Assembly: GCA_963575745.1 (NCBI GenBank)
Contig: CAUYUJ010019353.1
Location: 117,809 to 181,808 of the forward strand
Origin: Prorocentrum cordatum
Lineage: Eukaryota; Sar; Dinophyceae; Prorocentrales; Prorocentraceae
Direction: 5' to 3'
Length of the DNA stretch: 64,000 bases
Position 1 is the first letter of the stretch. Every line of letters starts with the position of its first letter. The notes below the pieces were generated by a model. The model searched no databases. It saw nothing but the letters and a program-made list of their open reading frames with translations, and was not told the DNA's origin. The position numbers and the translations under genes are program-made. This document shows positions 31,546-45,689 of the stretch, in pieces.

Positions 31546-31769
31546 GATGGTGCCACATACACTGATGCATGAGCCCACCCCCAACCATTGTCCACGTCGC
31601 TTTCTTTATGGCGCAACATAATATGCTTATCAAACAACATGTAGCCCATGGCACCATGTCGACTGCGTCGCGCGGCTTGTGCCGCGTACGTGGGTATACA
31701 CGCATATACACATATATGCACACCCGTCCATACACATGTACACGCAAATACACTTATATACATATATTT

Positions 31770-31810
31770 CCCAACCATCCTGTGCTGCTGGGTCCTCGTT
31801 TTGAAGAGAC
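31770..31810 (+). repeat. 41-bp dispersed motif, copy 1
   Basis: CCCAACCATCCTGTG ... TTTTGAAGAGAC. It is followed by CTCC-rich and then CAT-rich DNA. Other copies: 39349-39389 (+) and 48909-48949 (-). Confidence 0.8.
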
Positions 31811-31934
31811 GTCAACCCGCGTTCCGCTCCTCCTCCTGTACTCCTCCTCCCCCTTCCTCCCTCCTCCTCACATCATCATCACCCTCATCATCATGCCCAT
31901 CGGCGTCATCATCATCACCATCATCATCATCGCG

Positions 31935-33785
<1,851 letters not shown>

Positions 33786-34090
33786 GTTGTCGTGGTGGTG
33801 GTGGTGGTGGTGGTGGTGGTGGTGGTGGTGGTGGTGGTGGTGGTGGTGTGGGTGGTGTGTGGTGTGCTGGTGGTGGTGGTGTGGTGGTGGTGTGGTACTG
33901 GTGCTGGTGCTGGTGGTGGTTGTGGTGTGGTGGTGGTGGTGGTGGTGGTGGTGGTGGTGGTGGTGGTGGTGGTGGTGGTGGTGGTGGTGGTGGTGGTGGT
34001 GGTGGTGCTGTGGTGGTGGTGCTGGTGCTGGTGCTGGTGGTTGTGGTGGTGGTGGTGGTGGTGGTGGTGGTGGTGGTGGTGGTGGTGCGG
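33786..34090. repeat. (GGT)n microsatellite
   Basis: Long GGT run with TGTGG and GCTGGT interruptions. Confidence 0.93.
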
Positions 34091-34229
34091 TGCGGCGCGG
34101 TGGTGGCGGGCGGATGGGCGCGCGAAAAGAGGCCCGCGCTGGGGCGAGAACGCCATCCTGAACGACGGAGGCCAAACACCGATCCGAAAATGAGGCCCAC
34201 GCTGCAGCGGGAGCACGATTCGGAACGAT

Positions 34230-34594
34230 TCGGGAGCAGAAATGAGGCCGGCGCCTCAACGAGAGCAGCATTTTGGGAAAAAATAACGCCGGCGCCTCAA
34301 CGAGAGTCGTTTCCCGGGATTTTCCGGGCGTCCTGTGTGTAAAAAACATTACGCGGAGGGTGCGCGGCTATCACCCGGACGCCATCAGGAAGGGATTCGG
34401 GAGCAGAAATGAGGCTGGCGCCTCAACGAGAGCAGCATTTTGGGAAAAAATGACGCCGGCGCGAGAGTAGCATTTTGGGAAGAAATGACGCCGGCGCCTC
34501 AGCGAGAGTCGTTTCCCGGGATTTTCCGGGCATCCTGTGTGTAAAAAAACAATACGCGGAGGGTGCGCGGCTATCACCCAGACGCCATCAGGGG
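34230..34594. repeat. tandem duplication of a 170-200-bp unit
   Basis: AATGAGGCYGGCGCCTCAACG ... CACCCRGACGCCATCAGG occurs twice. The second copy has an extra 34 bp (GACGCCGGCGCGAGAGTAGC...). Confidence 0.8.
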
Positions 34595-34614
34595 AAGAGG
34601 GAGAGTATATTTAT

Positions 34615-34950
34615 ATTGAGTAACTGTAGACGGAGAGCAAGAGGCGGAAGAGGAGAAAGAGGACTGGGATGGGGGGGAGGACCAGGACTGGGACGAGGAG
34701 GAGGAGGAAGAGGAATAGGATTGGGAGGAGGAGTAGGATTGGGACGAGGGCGAGGACACTGACGAGGACGAGGAGGACGAGGATTATGACGAGGACGAGG
34801 ACGACGAGGAGGAGGAGGAGGAGGAGGAGGAGGACTGGGAGGAGGACGAGCAAGAGGAGGAGGAGAACGAGGAGGATTAGGACGCGGACCAGGACGAGGA
34901 CGAGCACGAGGAGGACAAGGACGAGGAAAACGAGGACGGCGCCGGAGCGC
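34615..34950. repeat. polypurine GGA/GACGA tract
   Basis: Almost all A and G on the + strand. Arg-rich and Glu-rich open frames are artefacts. Confidence 0.88.
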
Positions 34951-35370
34951 GCGCCGCCAAGCGGCCTCGGGGTGGCCTCCCCCCTCCACCCCTCGAGGGC
35001 GTGCGCCGCGCCGGGGCCCAGCACGGCACATCGCCGCCGCGGGGCGGCCCCCGGGCGGCCCCGCGCGCTGAGGCCCGCGCGCGGCGGACAGCGTGGACAC
35101 CACAAGGACGCCCAAAGACGCTCAAAACCTCCTCGATCCTCGACTCTGCCTCATCCTCCACGATCCTCGCTTTCCAGAAGGAGGAGGAGAAGGGGGCGGG
35201 CGTTCCTCGTGCCCCTCCCTCGCCGTCGTGGGGCAATCATGAGGGCCAAGCCTATTGCGTTCCCTCTTCAGCCACCCCTCCTCCCCCCAGCATTAGCAGA
35301 ATCAAATCAGCATCAGCATCAGTCTCCCATCGTCAGCATCATCCTCCTTCGCCTCCTCCTCATCATCTAT
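34951..35370. other. no recognisable gene
   Basis: GC-rich, then polypyrimidine DNA between two arrays. Nothing recognised. Confidence 0.5.
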
Positions 35371-37840
35371 ATGTGTTGCACGTGTTGTGTTGTGTGTTGT
35401 ATGTTGCGTGCTGTGTGCTGTGTGCTGTGTATTGTGTGTTGTGTGTTGGATGGTGTGTGTTGTGTGTTGTGTGTTGTGTGTTGTCTGTTGTGTGTTGTGT
35501 TATGTACTGTGTGTTGTGTGTTGTGTGTTGTGTGCTGTGGGTTGTGTATTGTGTGTTGTGCGGTGTGTGTGTGTGTTGTGTGGTGTTTGTTGTGTATTGT
35601 GTGTTGTGTGCTGTGTTATGTGTTCTGTGTTGTGTGCTGTGTGCTGTGTGTTGTGTGTTGTATATTGTGTGTTGTGTGTTGTGTATTGTGTGTTGTGTGG
35701 TGTGTGCCGTGAGTTGTGGGTTATGTGTTGTGTGCTGCGTGTTGCGTGTTGTGTGTTACGTGTTATGCGTTGTGTGTTGTGTGATGTGTGTTGTGTGTTG
35801 CGAGTTGTGTGTTGTGTGTTGTGTGTTGTGTGTTGTGTGTTGTGTGATGTGTGTTGTGTGTTGCGTGTTGTGTTGTGTGTCGTGTATTGTGTGTTATGTG
35901 TTGTGTGTTGTGTGGTGTAATGTGTGTTGTGTGTTGGCTGTTGGCTGTTGGGTGTTGTGTGTCGTGTTGTGTTGTGTGAGGTGTGTTGTGGGTTGTGTGT
36001 TGTGTGGTGTGATGTGTGTTGTGTGTTGTGTGTTGCGTGTTGTGTGCTGTGTGTAGAGTGATGTGTGTTGTGTGTTGTGTGCTGTGTGCAATGTGTTGTG
36101 TGATGTATGTTGTGAGTTATGTGTTGTGTTGTGTGTTATGTGTTGTGTGTTGTGTGTTGTGCGTTGTGTGTTGTGTGATGTGTGGTGTGTGTTGTGTGTG
36201 TTGTGTGCTGTGTGTTGTGTGTGTTCTGTGCTGTGTGTTGTGTGTTGTGTGTTGTGTGTTGTGTGTTGTATGTTGCGTGTTGTAGTGTGTTGTGTTGTGT
36301 GTGTTTTGTGTTGTGTGGTATGTGTGTTGTGTGTTGAGTGTGTTGTGTGCTGTGTGCTGTGTGTTGTGTTATTTGTTGTGTGGTGTGTGTCGTGCGTTGT
36401 GTGCTGTGTGTTGTGTGCTGTGTGTTGTGTGTCGTGTGGTGTGTGGTGTGTGGTGTGTGTGTGTTGCGTGTTGTGCGTTGTGTGTTGTGTTGTGTGGTGT
36501 GTGCTGTGTGGGGTGTGGTGTGTTGTGTGTTGTGTGTTGTGTGGTGTGCTGTTGGGTGTTGTGTGTTGTGTGCTGAGTGCTGTGTGTTGTGTGTAGTGTG
36601 TTGTATGTTGTATGTTGTGTGCTGTGTGGTGTGTATTGTGTGTTGTGTGTTGCGTGTTGTGTGTTGTGTGTTGTGTGTCGTGTGTTGAGTGTGTTGTGTG
36701 CTGTGTGCTGTGTGTTGTGAGTTATGTGTTGTGTGGTGTGTGTCGTGCGTTGTGTGTTGTGTGTTGTGTGCTGTGTGTTGTGTGTTGTGTGGTGTGAAAT
36801 GTGTTGTGTGCTGCGTGGTGTGTGGTGTGTGGTGGGTGTTTTGTGTGCTGTGTGGAGGGTGGTGGGTGCTGTGTGTTGTGTCTTGTGTGTTGTGTGTTGT
36901 GTGGTGTGTGCTGTGTGGTGTGAGTCGTGTGTTGTGTGCTGTGTAGTGTTTAGTGTGTGTTGTGTGCTGTGTGTCGTGTGTTGTGTGGTGTGTGATGTGT
37001 GTTGCGTGTGGTGTGTTGTGTGTTATGTGTTGTGTGTTGTGTGGTGTGTTGTGTGTTGTGTGTTGCGTGTTCTGTGTTGTGTGTTGTGTGTCGTGTGATG
37101 AGTGTGTTGTGTGCTGTGTGCTGTGTGTTGTGTGTTATTTGTTGTGTGGTGTGTGTCGTGCGTTGTGTGTTGTGATGTGTGCTGTGTGCTGTGTGGTGTG
37201 TGGTGTGTGGTGTGTGTTGCGTGTTGTGCGTTGTGTGTTGTGTGGTGTGTGGTGTGTGCTTGTGGTGTGTGTTGTGTGTTGGCTGTTGGCTGTTGGGTGT
37301 TGTGTGTCGTGTTGTGTTGTGTGTTGTGTGCTGAGTGCTGTGTGTTGAGTGTAGTGTGTTGTGTGTTGTGTGGTGTGTGTTGTGTTATGTGGTGTGTGTT
37401 GTGTGGTTCGTGGTGTGTGTTGTGTGATGTGTGTTGTGTGCTGTGTGTTGTGTGTTGTGTGGTGTGTGTTGTGTGCTGTGTGTTGCGTGTGTTGTGAGTT
37501 GTGTGTGTTGTGTGGTGTGTGGTGAGTGTTGTATCGTGTGCGTTGTGTGCTGTGTGCTGTGTGTCGTGTCCTGTGTGTTGTGTGTTGCGTTGTGTGTTGT
37601 GTGGTATGTGTCGTGCGTTGTGTTGTGCGTGTGCGTGTGCGTGTGCGTGTGCGTGTGCGTGTGTGTGTTTTGGTGTTTGTGTTGTGTTGTGACGTGGTGT
37701 GTTGGTTTGTGTTGTGGTGTGGTGTGGTGTGGTATGGTGTGTTGTGCTGTGCTGTGCTGTGATGTGCTGTACTAGCCTGTGTTGTGGTGTGTTGTGTTGT
37801 GTGCAGTGTGCAGTGTGCGTGCGGGATGTGTGCCTGGCGG
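35371..37840. repeat. TGTGTTG 7-bp satellite
   Basis: About 2.5 kb of degenerate 7-bp TGTGTTG units with TGTGGTG and TGTGCTG variants. Longer blocks recur, such as TTGGCTGTTGGCTGTTGGG at about 35935 and 37277. A pure GTGTGC run lies at about 37626-37668. Cys/Val open frames follow from the 21-bp codon period. Confidence 0.93.
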
Positions 37841-37902
37841 GCGGGCGGGGGGTGTACCGTATGCTTACGGTGTGCGTGTGTGCCTGAAGCAGATGGCGAC
37901 GA

Positions 37903-38125
37903 TGTTGCAGCTAATGATGATGATCATGATAATGATGATGATGGTGGTGATGATGCTGCAGCAGCAGCTGGCGATTATAATGATGGCGATGATGATAATG
38001 GTGATGATGATCATGGTGATGACGATCACGATCGCGATCACGATGACGAGACAACGAGGATGAAGATGATGACGATGACCACGACGATGATGCTGATGAT
38101 GACGCTGATGATTTGTTGTCCATGA
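37903..38125. repeat. imperfect (GAT)n tract
   Basis: GATGAT-rich DNA with CACGATCGCGATCACGATG in the middle. Confidence 0.85.
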
Positions 38126-38584
38126 AAGGCGACAGAAATAGCGAGACTGGCAGAATCGTGAGAAAGTGGAAGCCGCACGTCTATACACGTGCCGACCTTC
38201 AACCCGAACATTATGTACATATGTTGTCGAGCGTCTCGTGCTCGCGACCTACGCCGAAACCATAGTGCAGAGGACCCCGCGCCAGTGCTGCACACCTCGA
38301 CTGGCCTCACTGACATTAGCCCGCGGTTGGTAGCCAGCGTCATCGATGCGCGCCTCCTCTCTGGTACAAAAGCCATGCAGCATGCGAGTCTGGGCGGTTT
38401 TACAAACAACCCGCGCGCCGAGTGGTCGTTCGCAGGCAAGTTTCCTCTCGACCAATACGATACGCAGAGGACACACTGTCAATTGTCAGGCACTCGTTCG
38501 TAAAGATCGCACCCCCAAAAGGCAGCAACGGGTCGAATGGATGACACACCCTTGCGTCGAAAATCACCAACACCTCGGCCAAGA
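38126..38584. other. no recognisable gene
   Basis: About 460 bp of mixed composition. Overlapping short open frames, no domain recognised. Confidence 0.5.
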
Positions 38585-39115
38585 TGACCCACGATCGTCC
38601 AGGACGGCCGAAGGCCTCCAGGACGGCCGAAGGGGCCTCGAAGAGAACATCCAGGAAGGCCAGAAAAGGCCATACTGATTGATTGTCCTTAGGTTGTCAA
38701 CGGACGTTGGCGTTCGCTCATTTGCTGCTCTCAAACGACCCTAGAAGCCACCAAGATGGCCCCAAGAGCGCCCAAGAGGCCTCCGAGATGGCCCCCCACG
38801 GCCCAAGAGGCCCCCAAAACAGCCCCAAGAGGGCTCCAAGACGGCACACAAGGGACCTCCAAGACGCCCAAGATGTTCTTCAAGGTGGCCCTGAAGCGCC
38901 CCAAACGGACCCGAAGTCGGCCCAAAGAGGCACGCAAGATTGCTGCCGACGGCGTCAGACGTGCAAGGAACGCCCTCAAACGTCCAAGGAGCCTCCCAAG
39001 AAGCCTCCAAAGGCCCCAAGAGAAGAGGCCCATGGAAGCCCCACAAAAGGCCTCCAAGAGGCCCTCAGGAAGCTCCCAGAGGCTACAAGAATGTCCCGAG
39101 GGGCTCCCATGCAGC
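38585..39115. repeat. CCAAGAGGCC / CCAAGATGGCC array
   Basis: Degenerate 11-13-bp units, the complement sense of the arrays at 690-950 and 5151-5390. The tail that follows (39130-39310) is repeated after the next array as well. Confidence 0.85.
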
Positions 39116-39129
39116 CGTCCTCCATGTTC

Positions 39130-39310
39130 CTCCCTCTAATCCTCTTCTTGTTTCTTTCCCATATATTCCCCGAAGGGTTTCCACAACGGCTTCGGGATCA
39201 CATGATCTGACAGATTGGCCGAGCTCTGGTCGCAACTTTCGGCCACATAGGCGCTTCCGAAAGACAGGGGCCGGCGGTGCTTCGCCGTAGGCGTCTTCGA
39301 TCCGCCGACC
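39130..39310 (+). repeat. tail repeat T, copy 1
   Basis: TTCCCCGAAG ... CACAACGGCT ... GGCGTCTTCGAT. Copy 2 lies at 40906-41092. In both cases a CCAAGATGGCC array precedes it. Confidence 0.7.
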
Positions 39311-39348
39311 CCTGCGTGCCAGACATTAGCTAGCTTCTGGTCCGTTCC

Positions 39349-39389
39349 CCCAACCATCGTGTGGTGTTGGGTCCTTGTTTTGAAGAGAC
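39349..39389 (+). repeat. 41-bp dispersed motif, copy 2
   Basis: Same motif as 31770-31810, followed by a CTCC tract and then the 89-bp array. Confidence 0.8.
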
Positions 39390-39479
39390 AGCGCCCCCCG
39401 TCTCTCCTCCTCTCCTCCTCTCCTCCTCCTCCACTCATCCCTCCTCCCAGCCATGCGTCTGCCCTCCGCATGTCTCCGT

Positions 39480-40505
39480 TTCGGCGCACTCCTCACACGC
39501 ATCGTGGCCCCATAGGGAGCTCCAGCGAAGGCCCCAGTGGAAAAAGTTCGCATGGCGACACCGCCCCATTGTGGCGCACCCCTCACACGGCTCGGGGCCC
39601 CACTGGGAGCTCCACCGAAGGCACCAGTGCAAAGTTCGCATGGCGGCACCGCCCAATGTGGGCGCACACCTCACACGATTCGTGGCACCACAGGGACCTC
39701 CACCGAAGGCCTCAGTGGCAAAGTTCGCATGGCGGCACCACCCCGTTGTGACGCACCCCTCACATGGTTGTAGCCCAACCGGGAGTTCCTCCGAATGCCC
39801 CGGCGGTGAGGTTCGCACAGCGGCGCCGCCCCATGTTGGCACACCTCTCACACGACCCGTTGCCCCATTGAGAGCTCCAGCGAAGGCCCAAGTAGAAAAG
39901 TTCGCCTGGCGGCACCGCCCCATTGTGGCGCACCCACCCCTCACACGGCTCGTGGCCCCATAAGGAGCTCCACCGAAGGCCCCAGTGGCAAAGTTCGCAC
40001 GGCGACACCGCCCCATTGTGGCGAACCCCTCACACGGCTCGTGGCCCCATTAGGAGCTTCACCGAAGGCACCAGTGCAAAGTTCGCATGGTGGCGCCCTC
40101 CAATTTGGCACGCCCGTCATACGCATCGTGGCCCCATAGGGAGCTCCACCGAGGGCCCCAGTGGCAAAGTTCGCATGGCGGCGCCGCTCCATTTTGGAGC
40201 ACCCTCACACAGTTTGTGGCCCCACAAGGAGCTCCACCGAAGGCCCCAGTGCAAAGGTCGCATGGCGGTGTCGCCCCATTTTGGCGCACACCTCACACGG
40301 TGTGTGCCCCAATGAGAAGCTCCACCGAAGGCCACGGTCGCAAAGTTTGCATGGCGCCGTCGCCCCATGTTGGCGCACCCCTCACACGGGCTGTGGCCCC
40401 ATAACGAGCTTCACCGAAGGCCCCAATCGCAAAGCTCGCATGGCGGGGCCGCTCCGCTTTGGCGCACCAGTCACACGGTTCGTGGCCCCCGACGGAGCTC
40501 CACAG
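39480..40505 (-). repeat. 89-bp minisatellite, inverted array
   Basis: About eleven units of roughly 89 bp. Landmarks are GAGCTCCACCGAAGGC and CGCACCCCTCACACGG. It is the reverse complement of the family at 47560-48668. Confidence 0.88.
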
Positions 40506-40539
40506 AAAACGGGGCCACAACACGGTCCATGGACCGTCG

Positions 40540-40905
40540 GCCGATCCAGCCACCCAGGACCCATAAACTGCCCAATTCATCAGTCGTCCCGCTCCAAATG
40601 GCCTCGGCATGGCCTCCAAAGCGCCCCAGACAGACCCGTGAACTTCCCAGAGTATTGGTTTTCCCGCTCCAAAGACGGCCACGATGGCTGAAAATGGCTT
40701 CCAAGATGGCTCCAACACGTCTAAGATGGCCCCCCGAGACCCTGGATGGCCGCAAGATCTCTCCAAGACGGCCCAATATGTACCCAAGATGACCCCAAGA
40801 TAGCCAAAGAGGCCCGAGAGGCATCCGAAAGAGAGCCTCCAGGAAAGCCCGACGAAATCTCTCCTGTTCCTCCTTCTCCTCATCCCCCTCCTCTTCCTCA
40901 TCCTC
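40540..40905. repeat. CCAAGATGGCC array, second block
   Basis: Degenerate units such as CCAAGATGGCCCC and CCAAGACGGCCC, followed by a CTCCTCC tract. Confidence 0.8.
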
Positions 40906-41092
40906 CTCCTTCCTCACTCACGTGTTCCCCGAAGCGCTTTCACAACGGCTGGAGGAACACATGATCCGATAGCTTCGCCGAGCTCGGGCCAAAACGTTCA
41001 GGCACCTAGGCGCTTCTGAAAGGCAGAAGCGGCGGTGATTCGCCGTGGGCGTCTTCGATACGGGAGCGGAGAAACAGGAGCAGGAGCCATGC
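40906..41092 (+). repeat. tail repeat T, copy 2
   Basis: GTTCCCCGAAGCGCTTTCAC ... GGCGTCTTCGATAC, clearly homologous to 39130-39310 with many substitutions. Confidence 0.7.
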
Positions 41093-41136
41093 ACCCCGCT
41101 CAATACAGCATTAAAGTAACTGCCGCAACGCCTTGT

Positions 41137-41433
41137 TTACAAGGCGACACGATGATTGCAACTCTCAGGCACCATCGCTTCGTTGGTGTGATCACATTCG
41201 CCGAGTAAGCCTCCCACTGGATACCCAGCGCGACCGAGGTTCTTCACGTAGAGGTTTAGATACGTGAAGCCCTGTTGTGTGCGCCCGTGGGCGACCTTCA
41301 CATGGACAGTCCCAAACTTGACCCAGCGGGAGCGCTGGTGGCCGACGCCCTGAGCGCGGTAGTGGAAGCCGCCAGCGCGTTTCACATTCGCCCACGACCC
41401 TGCAATGATCAACTCTTGGAAAAAATGTTAGCG
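41137..41433 (-). other. hypothetical protein fragment with a GGLLGECDH motif
   Basis: An open frame of about 95 codons ending in a stop at 41137. It reads WANVKRAGGFHYRAQ near its start, then TYLNLYVKNLG and VGGLLGECDHTNEA near the end. It is bounded upstream by TAA and has no ATG; ATCATTGCAG could be a 3' splice site at its left end. The composition looks like real protein, and similar Gly-Leu-Leu-Gly-x-Asp-His endings occur, I believe, in extracellular dinoflagellate proteins. It may be a last exon or a gene fragment. Function unknown. Confidence 0.3.
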
Positions 41434-41581
41434 CATTGCCCACCCAGCCTTTGCACGTCCCCGTCCACACGAAGCAGATGCGCTGCAGCAGGGGGCCAGG
41501 GGCGGCCGCGGGCGGGGTGGCGGGACTCGAAGGCGAGGGCGGCCGGCGAAGAAGCGCGGCCGCCGCGACGATGATCTGCGC

Positions 41582-44500
41582 GTGGAGATTCGGACGAGAT
41601 GGGCTCCAGGGAGGGTCCCAGAGAAGGAAGGGCGTGCCGTTCGGGAGGTTTTTGTGTTCGGGGCAATGCCTCAGGCGGTGCAGTGGGACTTGCAAGCGCA
41701 AGGGCGCGTTCGCAAACGAGAGGCCCTCGGGTGGCAGGAGCTTCGGGCTGACCACCGAGCGCGCGCTGCTTCGGGAGATGTTCACCAGAAGTGCATGCTG
41801 CTGGCGCTGAAGACAGTGCCGCTGCGCGTGGCGAAATACGACGTGCAGCTGCGCGACGCGTCCGCGCGGGCGGTGCAGACGGCCCAGGCGATCCTGACGC
41901 GCATGGTGAAGTTCACGTGCCACGAGTGCCAGGAGCGGTTCCCGGCGTTCCACCCTGCCTTCGAGCCGCCGGACCAGCTCGCGGAAGAGATGCTGCAGTT
42001 GCAGCGCGGCGGAAGCATGCACGAGTGAGAACTGACCGCGCGCAGAACGGAAGTGGCCGAGTGAGACGAGGTGCCGCCGAGCGACCCGCGGGACGGCTTC
42101 GCTCTGGAGCGCGCGGGCGCGTGCACGCGGCGCAGGGCGGGACCTGGACAGGCAGGCGGCGGCCGCGCCCACGGAGGACGATCTGTATCAGGTGGTGGGT
42201 CTCCGTACCGCGCAGAACCATATGGACCCGTGCTTCCGTTTCCCGTCCGACGACCTCCGCGAGCTGTTCGATCAGGCCACGCTCACGGAGGGTTTGCTCA
42301 TTGCCCTGGACTACACGCAGGTGCACCCGGCAACCGTGTCCCGGACGGGGCTGCGCAAGTACCGCAAGAACATCATCTCGTCCCCGCAAGACGTGGCTGG
42401 TTTCGCGCGACGCCACGAGCTGACGAAGGGGTTACGCGTCGGGGGCCGCGCGAACTCGGCGCGGGGGCCAGGCGAGCGCCCCGACGACCCGCAGCGCCCC
42501 GAGCGCATGGCTGCGGGCAGCACTGACGAGGAGCGGCAGCGCTTCGGCGTGGACATCTGCGGGCGCCTGGCGTTTCCCGGGCGCGTCGCAGAGGTGCTGC
42601 TCAGCGGGGAGGTGCTCATCGACTACGATCATGGCGGCAGGGGGAAGGAGCTTCAGAAGAACGTGGAGCCGCGGGTGGCGCTGCCCTGGCACCCGAGGAA
42701 AAGCGCCGTTCAGCCTGATGTTGCGGCGGAATGTGGGTTTGGGGAAGGACGTGGTCGAGGGGCTGCACGCGCGCTGGCGCTACTGTGGGCGCGTGCTGCG
42801 GGCGCTGCGCGGGTTCGCCGGCACGCACGGCCCCTGGCGCCTGGGCGGGACTGCGGAGGAGCCCATGCACAAGTATTACGACCCACGCCTTTTTGACGTG
42901 CTGCCAGACAACGAGATCATCAGGTGCCACGCGCCGAGGGAGGGCGAGGACGCCGCCGTGCTGTCGGGATACGAGGCAGGGGAACCGGAGGTGCCCGGGC
43001 AGGTGACGCGGGCCGACGCTATTTCCAGGGATTGCGGTCTGTCTGGCGTCGACGTCGTCACGCCGCGCCTGTTCACTGCCGCTGGCTTCGACGTGCACTT
43101 CGTAGGGCCGAGCGATGAGGCTGGGCGCGAGACGACAAGCCGCGACGGCGACGGCGCGCAGGGTGACGACGTCGGCGCTGAGGCCGCGGCCGACGGTGAT
43201 GCCGAGGAGGCAGATGATAATGAGTTCGATGTCGGGGACGGAAACGAAGCCATGGCCGCGGATCACGACGTGTTCAGCGCATGGCTCGACAAGGCGCAGT
43301 TCGTGCACGGCGGGGGCGTGCAGCGATGGTGGGCGGGGCTGCAGCCAGAGGCGGAGGGCCAGCCGGAGGGGCTGAAGTTTGGCGATGATGAGACGACAGA
43401 GGACACGTTCGGGCGCCTGCTCGACGCGGCGCGGGGGGGGCAGAGTGGTGGTGGCCGTGCAGAGGGACCGGATGCCCGTGGAGTGCGTGCGCGTCGAGTT
43501 TCTCGTGGACTGGATGCGGCCGCGGGTGAGGGGCCCGTTCGCGGGCTCGCATGGGGACGTGATTCCGGAGGCGGTTCTGGACGAGGTGATGCTGGAGCTG
43601 ACCATGGCCAGCCGGTTCGCGGGAGCCGCCCAGGACAGAGATACGCGATGCGTGGAGGAGAATTTGCCGGAGTTTGACGGGGACGAGGCTGTCGGTCAGA
43701 CGGGGGAGCGGATGATTTACGGGTGGCCTGTCCAGAGTGAGGACCCGATCCCAGCGCGCCCCTTCGGTCGCTTCGCGAGGGCGTTCCTGTTGGAGTTCCC
43801 GATGGGCACCGGCGACCTCTTCGAGGACCGCCCCCGACGGGCTTCCGCGCAGGAGCGGGGGCAGCACCTGACGCGCTACCGCAGCAGGCATGTCGTAGGT
43901 GGCCCGCGAGGGCAGCGCGCGATGCGTGCCATAGGCAACGCGCTGCTCCTGAACAACGCCAGGGCCAAGGGCTTTGGCGTGCATCGGACCATGCACAAGC
44001 GGGCGGGTCTCGCGGTCCAGGGCCCCAGCGCGATGACCAAAGGCGGGCTTCGGCAAATCCTGGAGAGCGAGGACCGCGCGCGGATTTTGGTTGGCCAGCT
44101 GGCGAACGCGGGGCGCGACGTGCCATCGACCACGATGCACTGGTTTCATAAATCCAAGAAATTGCAGAGTACCGTTCAGCACCTGTCCTGGCACCCCCCC
44201 TGGGTCGACGGCTCTCTTGCAGACGGCGGCAGGCGGTTCCTGCGCGAGCTGGACATGCCTGCAGGGAACGGGCGGGCCCAGCGCAGGCGGCCGCTCGTGC
44301 CAGACGTCGTCGGTCTCGGCCGGCACCCGTCGATCTGGCGGACACAGAACCCGTTCTACAATGCCGCGCATGACATTCAGCGCGTGGGGGGAGGTCCAGG
44401 ACAGCGGGCGGCGGGAGACCGTGCCCTGGGACATTGGGCCGGCGACGGACGAGAGGGGGGCGCTTCCGTTTCGCGCGGGGCAACCCGGACCTGGTGGCGC

Positions 44501-45689
44501 ACATCATGGCCTTGCGAGTGGGGTTGAACATGCGGATGGTGATCCCGCAGTGCTGCCGCACTCAGACCAGTTCAAGTACATGGCGATGGCCAGGGCGGAG
44601 TGCGGCGCGGGCGGAAATCTGCACTACCACGGGTTCAGCGTGGGGCTGCCCGGGCCTGAGGTTGCGCGGGCGCGTGCTGACGTGGACGGAGAGGGTGACA
44701 TGCTCCCGCCGAGCGCGGTCAGCGACGTGACGGCGCGCCTGCCCGCGCTCGAGGCAGGTCCGCTGGCCTGGCCGCCGCTGGAGCGGAAACGTCGTGCTGC
44801 TGCTCTCGCGGCCCTGGAGCAGGTGCTGCGCGCCGCTGCTGGCCGGCCAGTCGGGCGCGCATCTGCGGGTCGTGGGGGTGAGGGCTCAGCGGCTGCGGGG
44901 TCTGGGAGTGAGGATGCCGCGGACGACCGTGAGGATGAGTTCGTGGGAAGGGCGTTTGCGCCGCTCGACGCGCCGGTGGATCGCGGGCGGTTGGCAAGCG
45001 CGGATGTTGATGAGGGCGCGCGCGGTCGCAGGGACGAGCGGGATGTGGCGTTCGAGCGCGTCGTGCCAGAGATCGCTGCCGCGCCCGTGGACGCGCCGGG
45101 CGGCAGTTATGCGGAGGGCGGCGAGGGCGGCGATGGCGCGCAGGCCGCTGGCGCAGTTCGGGGGCTGAGACCTGCAGGTTTTCCCGCTGGGGTCCGCGCG
45201 CAGCGCCTGGCGGGCGCTGCTGCTGATTTCGGTGCGCTGAAGCCAGAGCGCGAGAACGTTTCGCTTCAGAGCGTTCTGGAGAAGCGGTTATATGAGTTCT
45301 TCGGGCACGCGGTGTCGGAGTGGAACCCTTGTTACGATGACGCGGGCGCGCGCAGGTACACGTGGGACGACGACGTTGGCGCTTTCGACGTTGACGCGCA
45401 GATGCAAGACCAGGCCGCTGGCGAGACGTCAGGGGGCCTGGCGGCGCGGAGCGCGCCTGCGTCTGCGCCAGAGTGCTTGAATTTGCGGAAGGTCCTGGAC
45501 GAGGACTTCCAGTCCAAGGCAGCAGGGAAGGCGGACGCGCAGCCCGCTCGGAGACTGGCGCCCGCGCCGTTGAACAGGTTCGCGCGCCACGCGAAGCATG
45601 GCATGGGGCCGCCTTTGCTCGGTGCTCATGCTTGCGCGCCCCCTCCTTCGTCTCATATCCGCGCGTCACTCGCAGCTGCATGCGGTTAG
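41582..45689 (+). pseudogene. Helitron-like Rep (HUH) N-terminal part, broken
   Basis: The rolling-circle replication initiator half of a Helitron transposase, read across several frames. Frame 2 (41582-42150) has a possible zinc finger, FTCHECQERFPAFHP, and a stop at VAE-stop-DEVPP where Trp is likely. Frame 0 (42150-42695) has TVSRTGLRKYRKNIIS. Frame 1 (42695-43433) has EEPMHKYYDPRLFDVL. Frame 2 (43440-44390) has RAMRAIGNALLLNNARAKG and STTMHWFHKSKKLQ. After further shifts, frame 0 shows the HUH motif in GGNLHYHGFSVG (His codons 44622 and 44628) and FFGHAVSEWNPCYDD. Frame changes fall near G runs, for example eight Gs at 43433. The helicase half is not downstream on this strand; the ORF ends at 45689 next to an inverted fragment. 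Confidence 0.7.
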
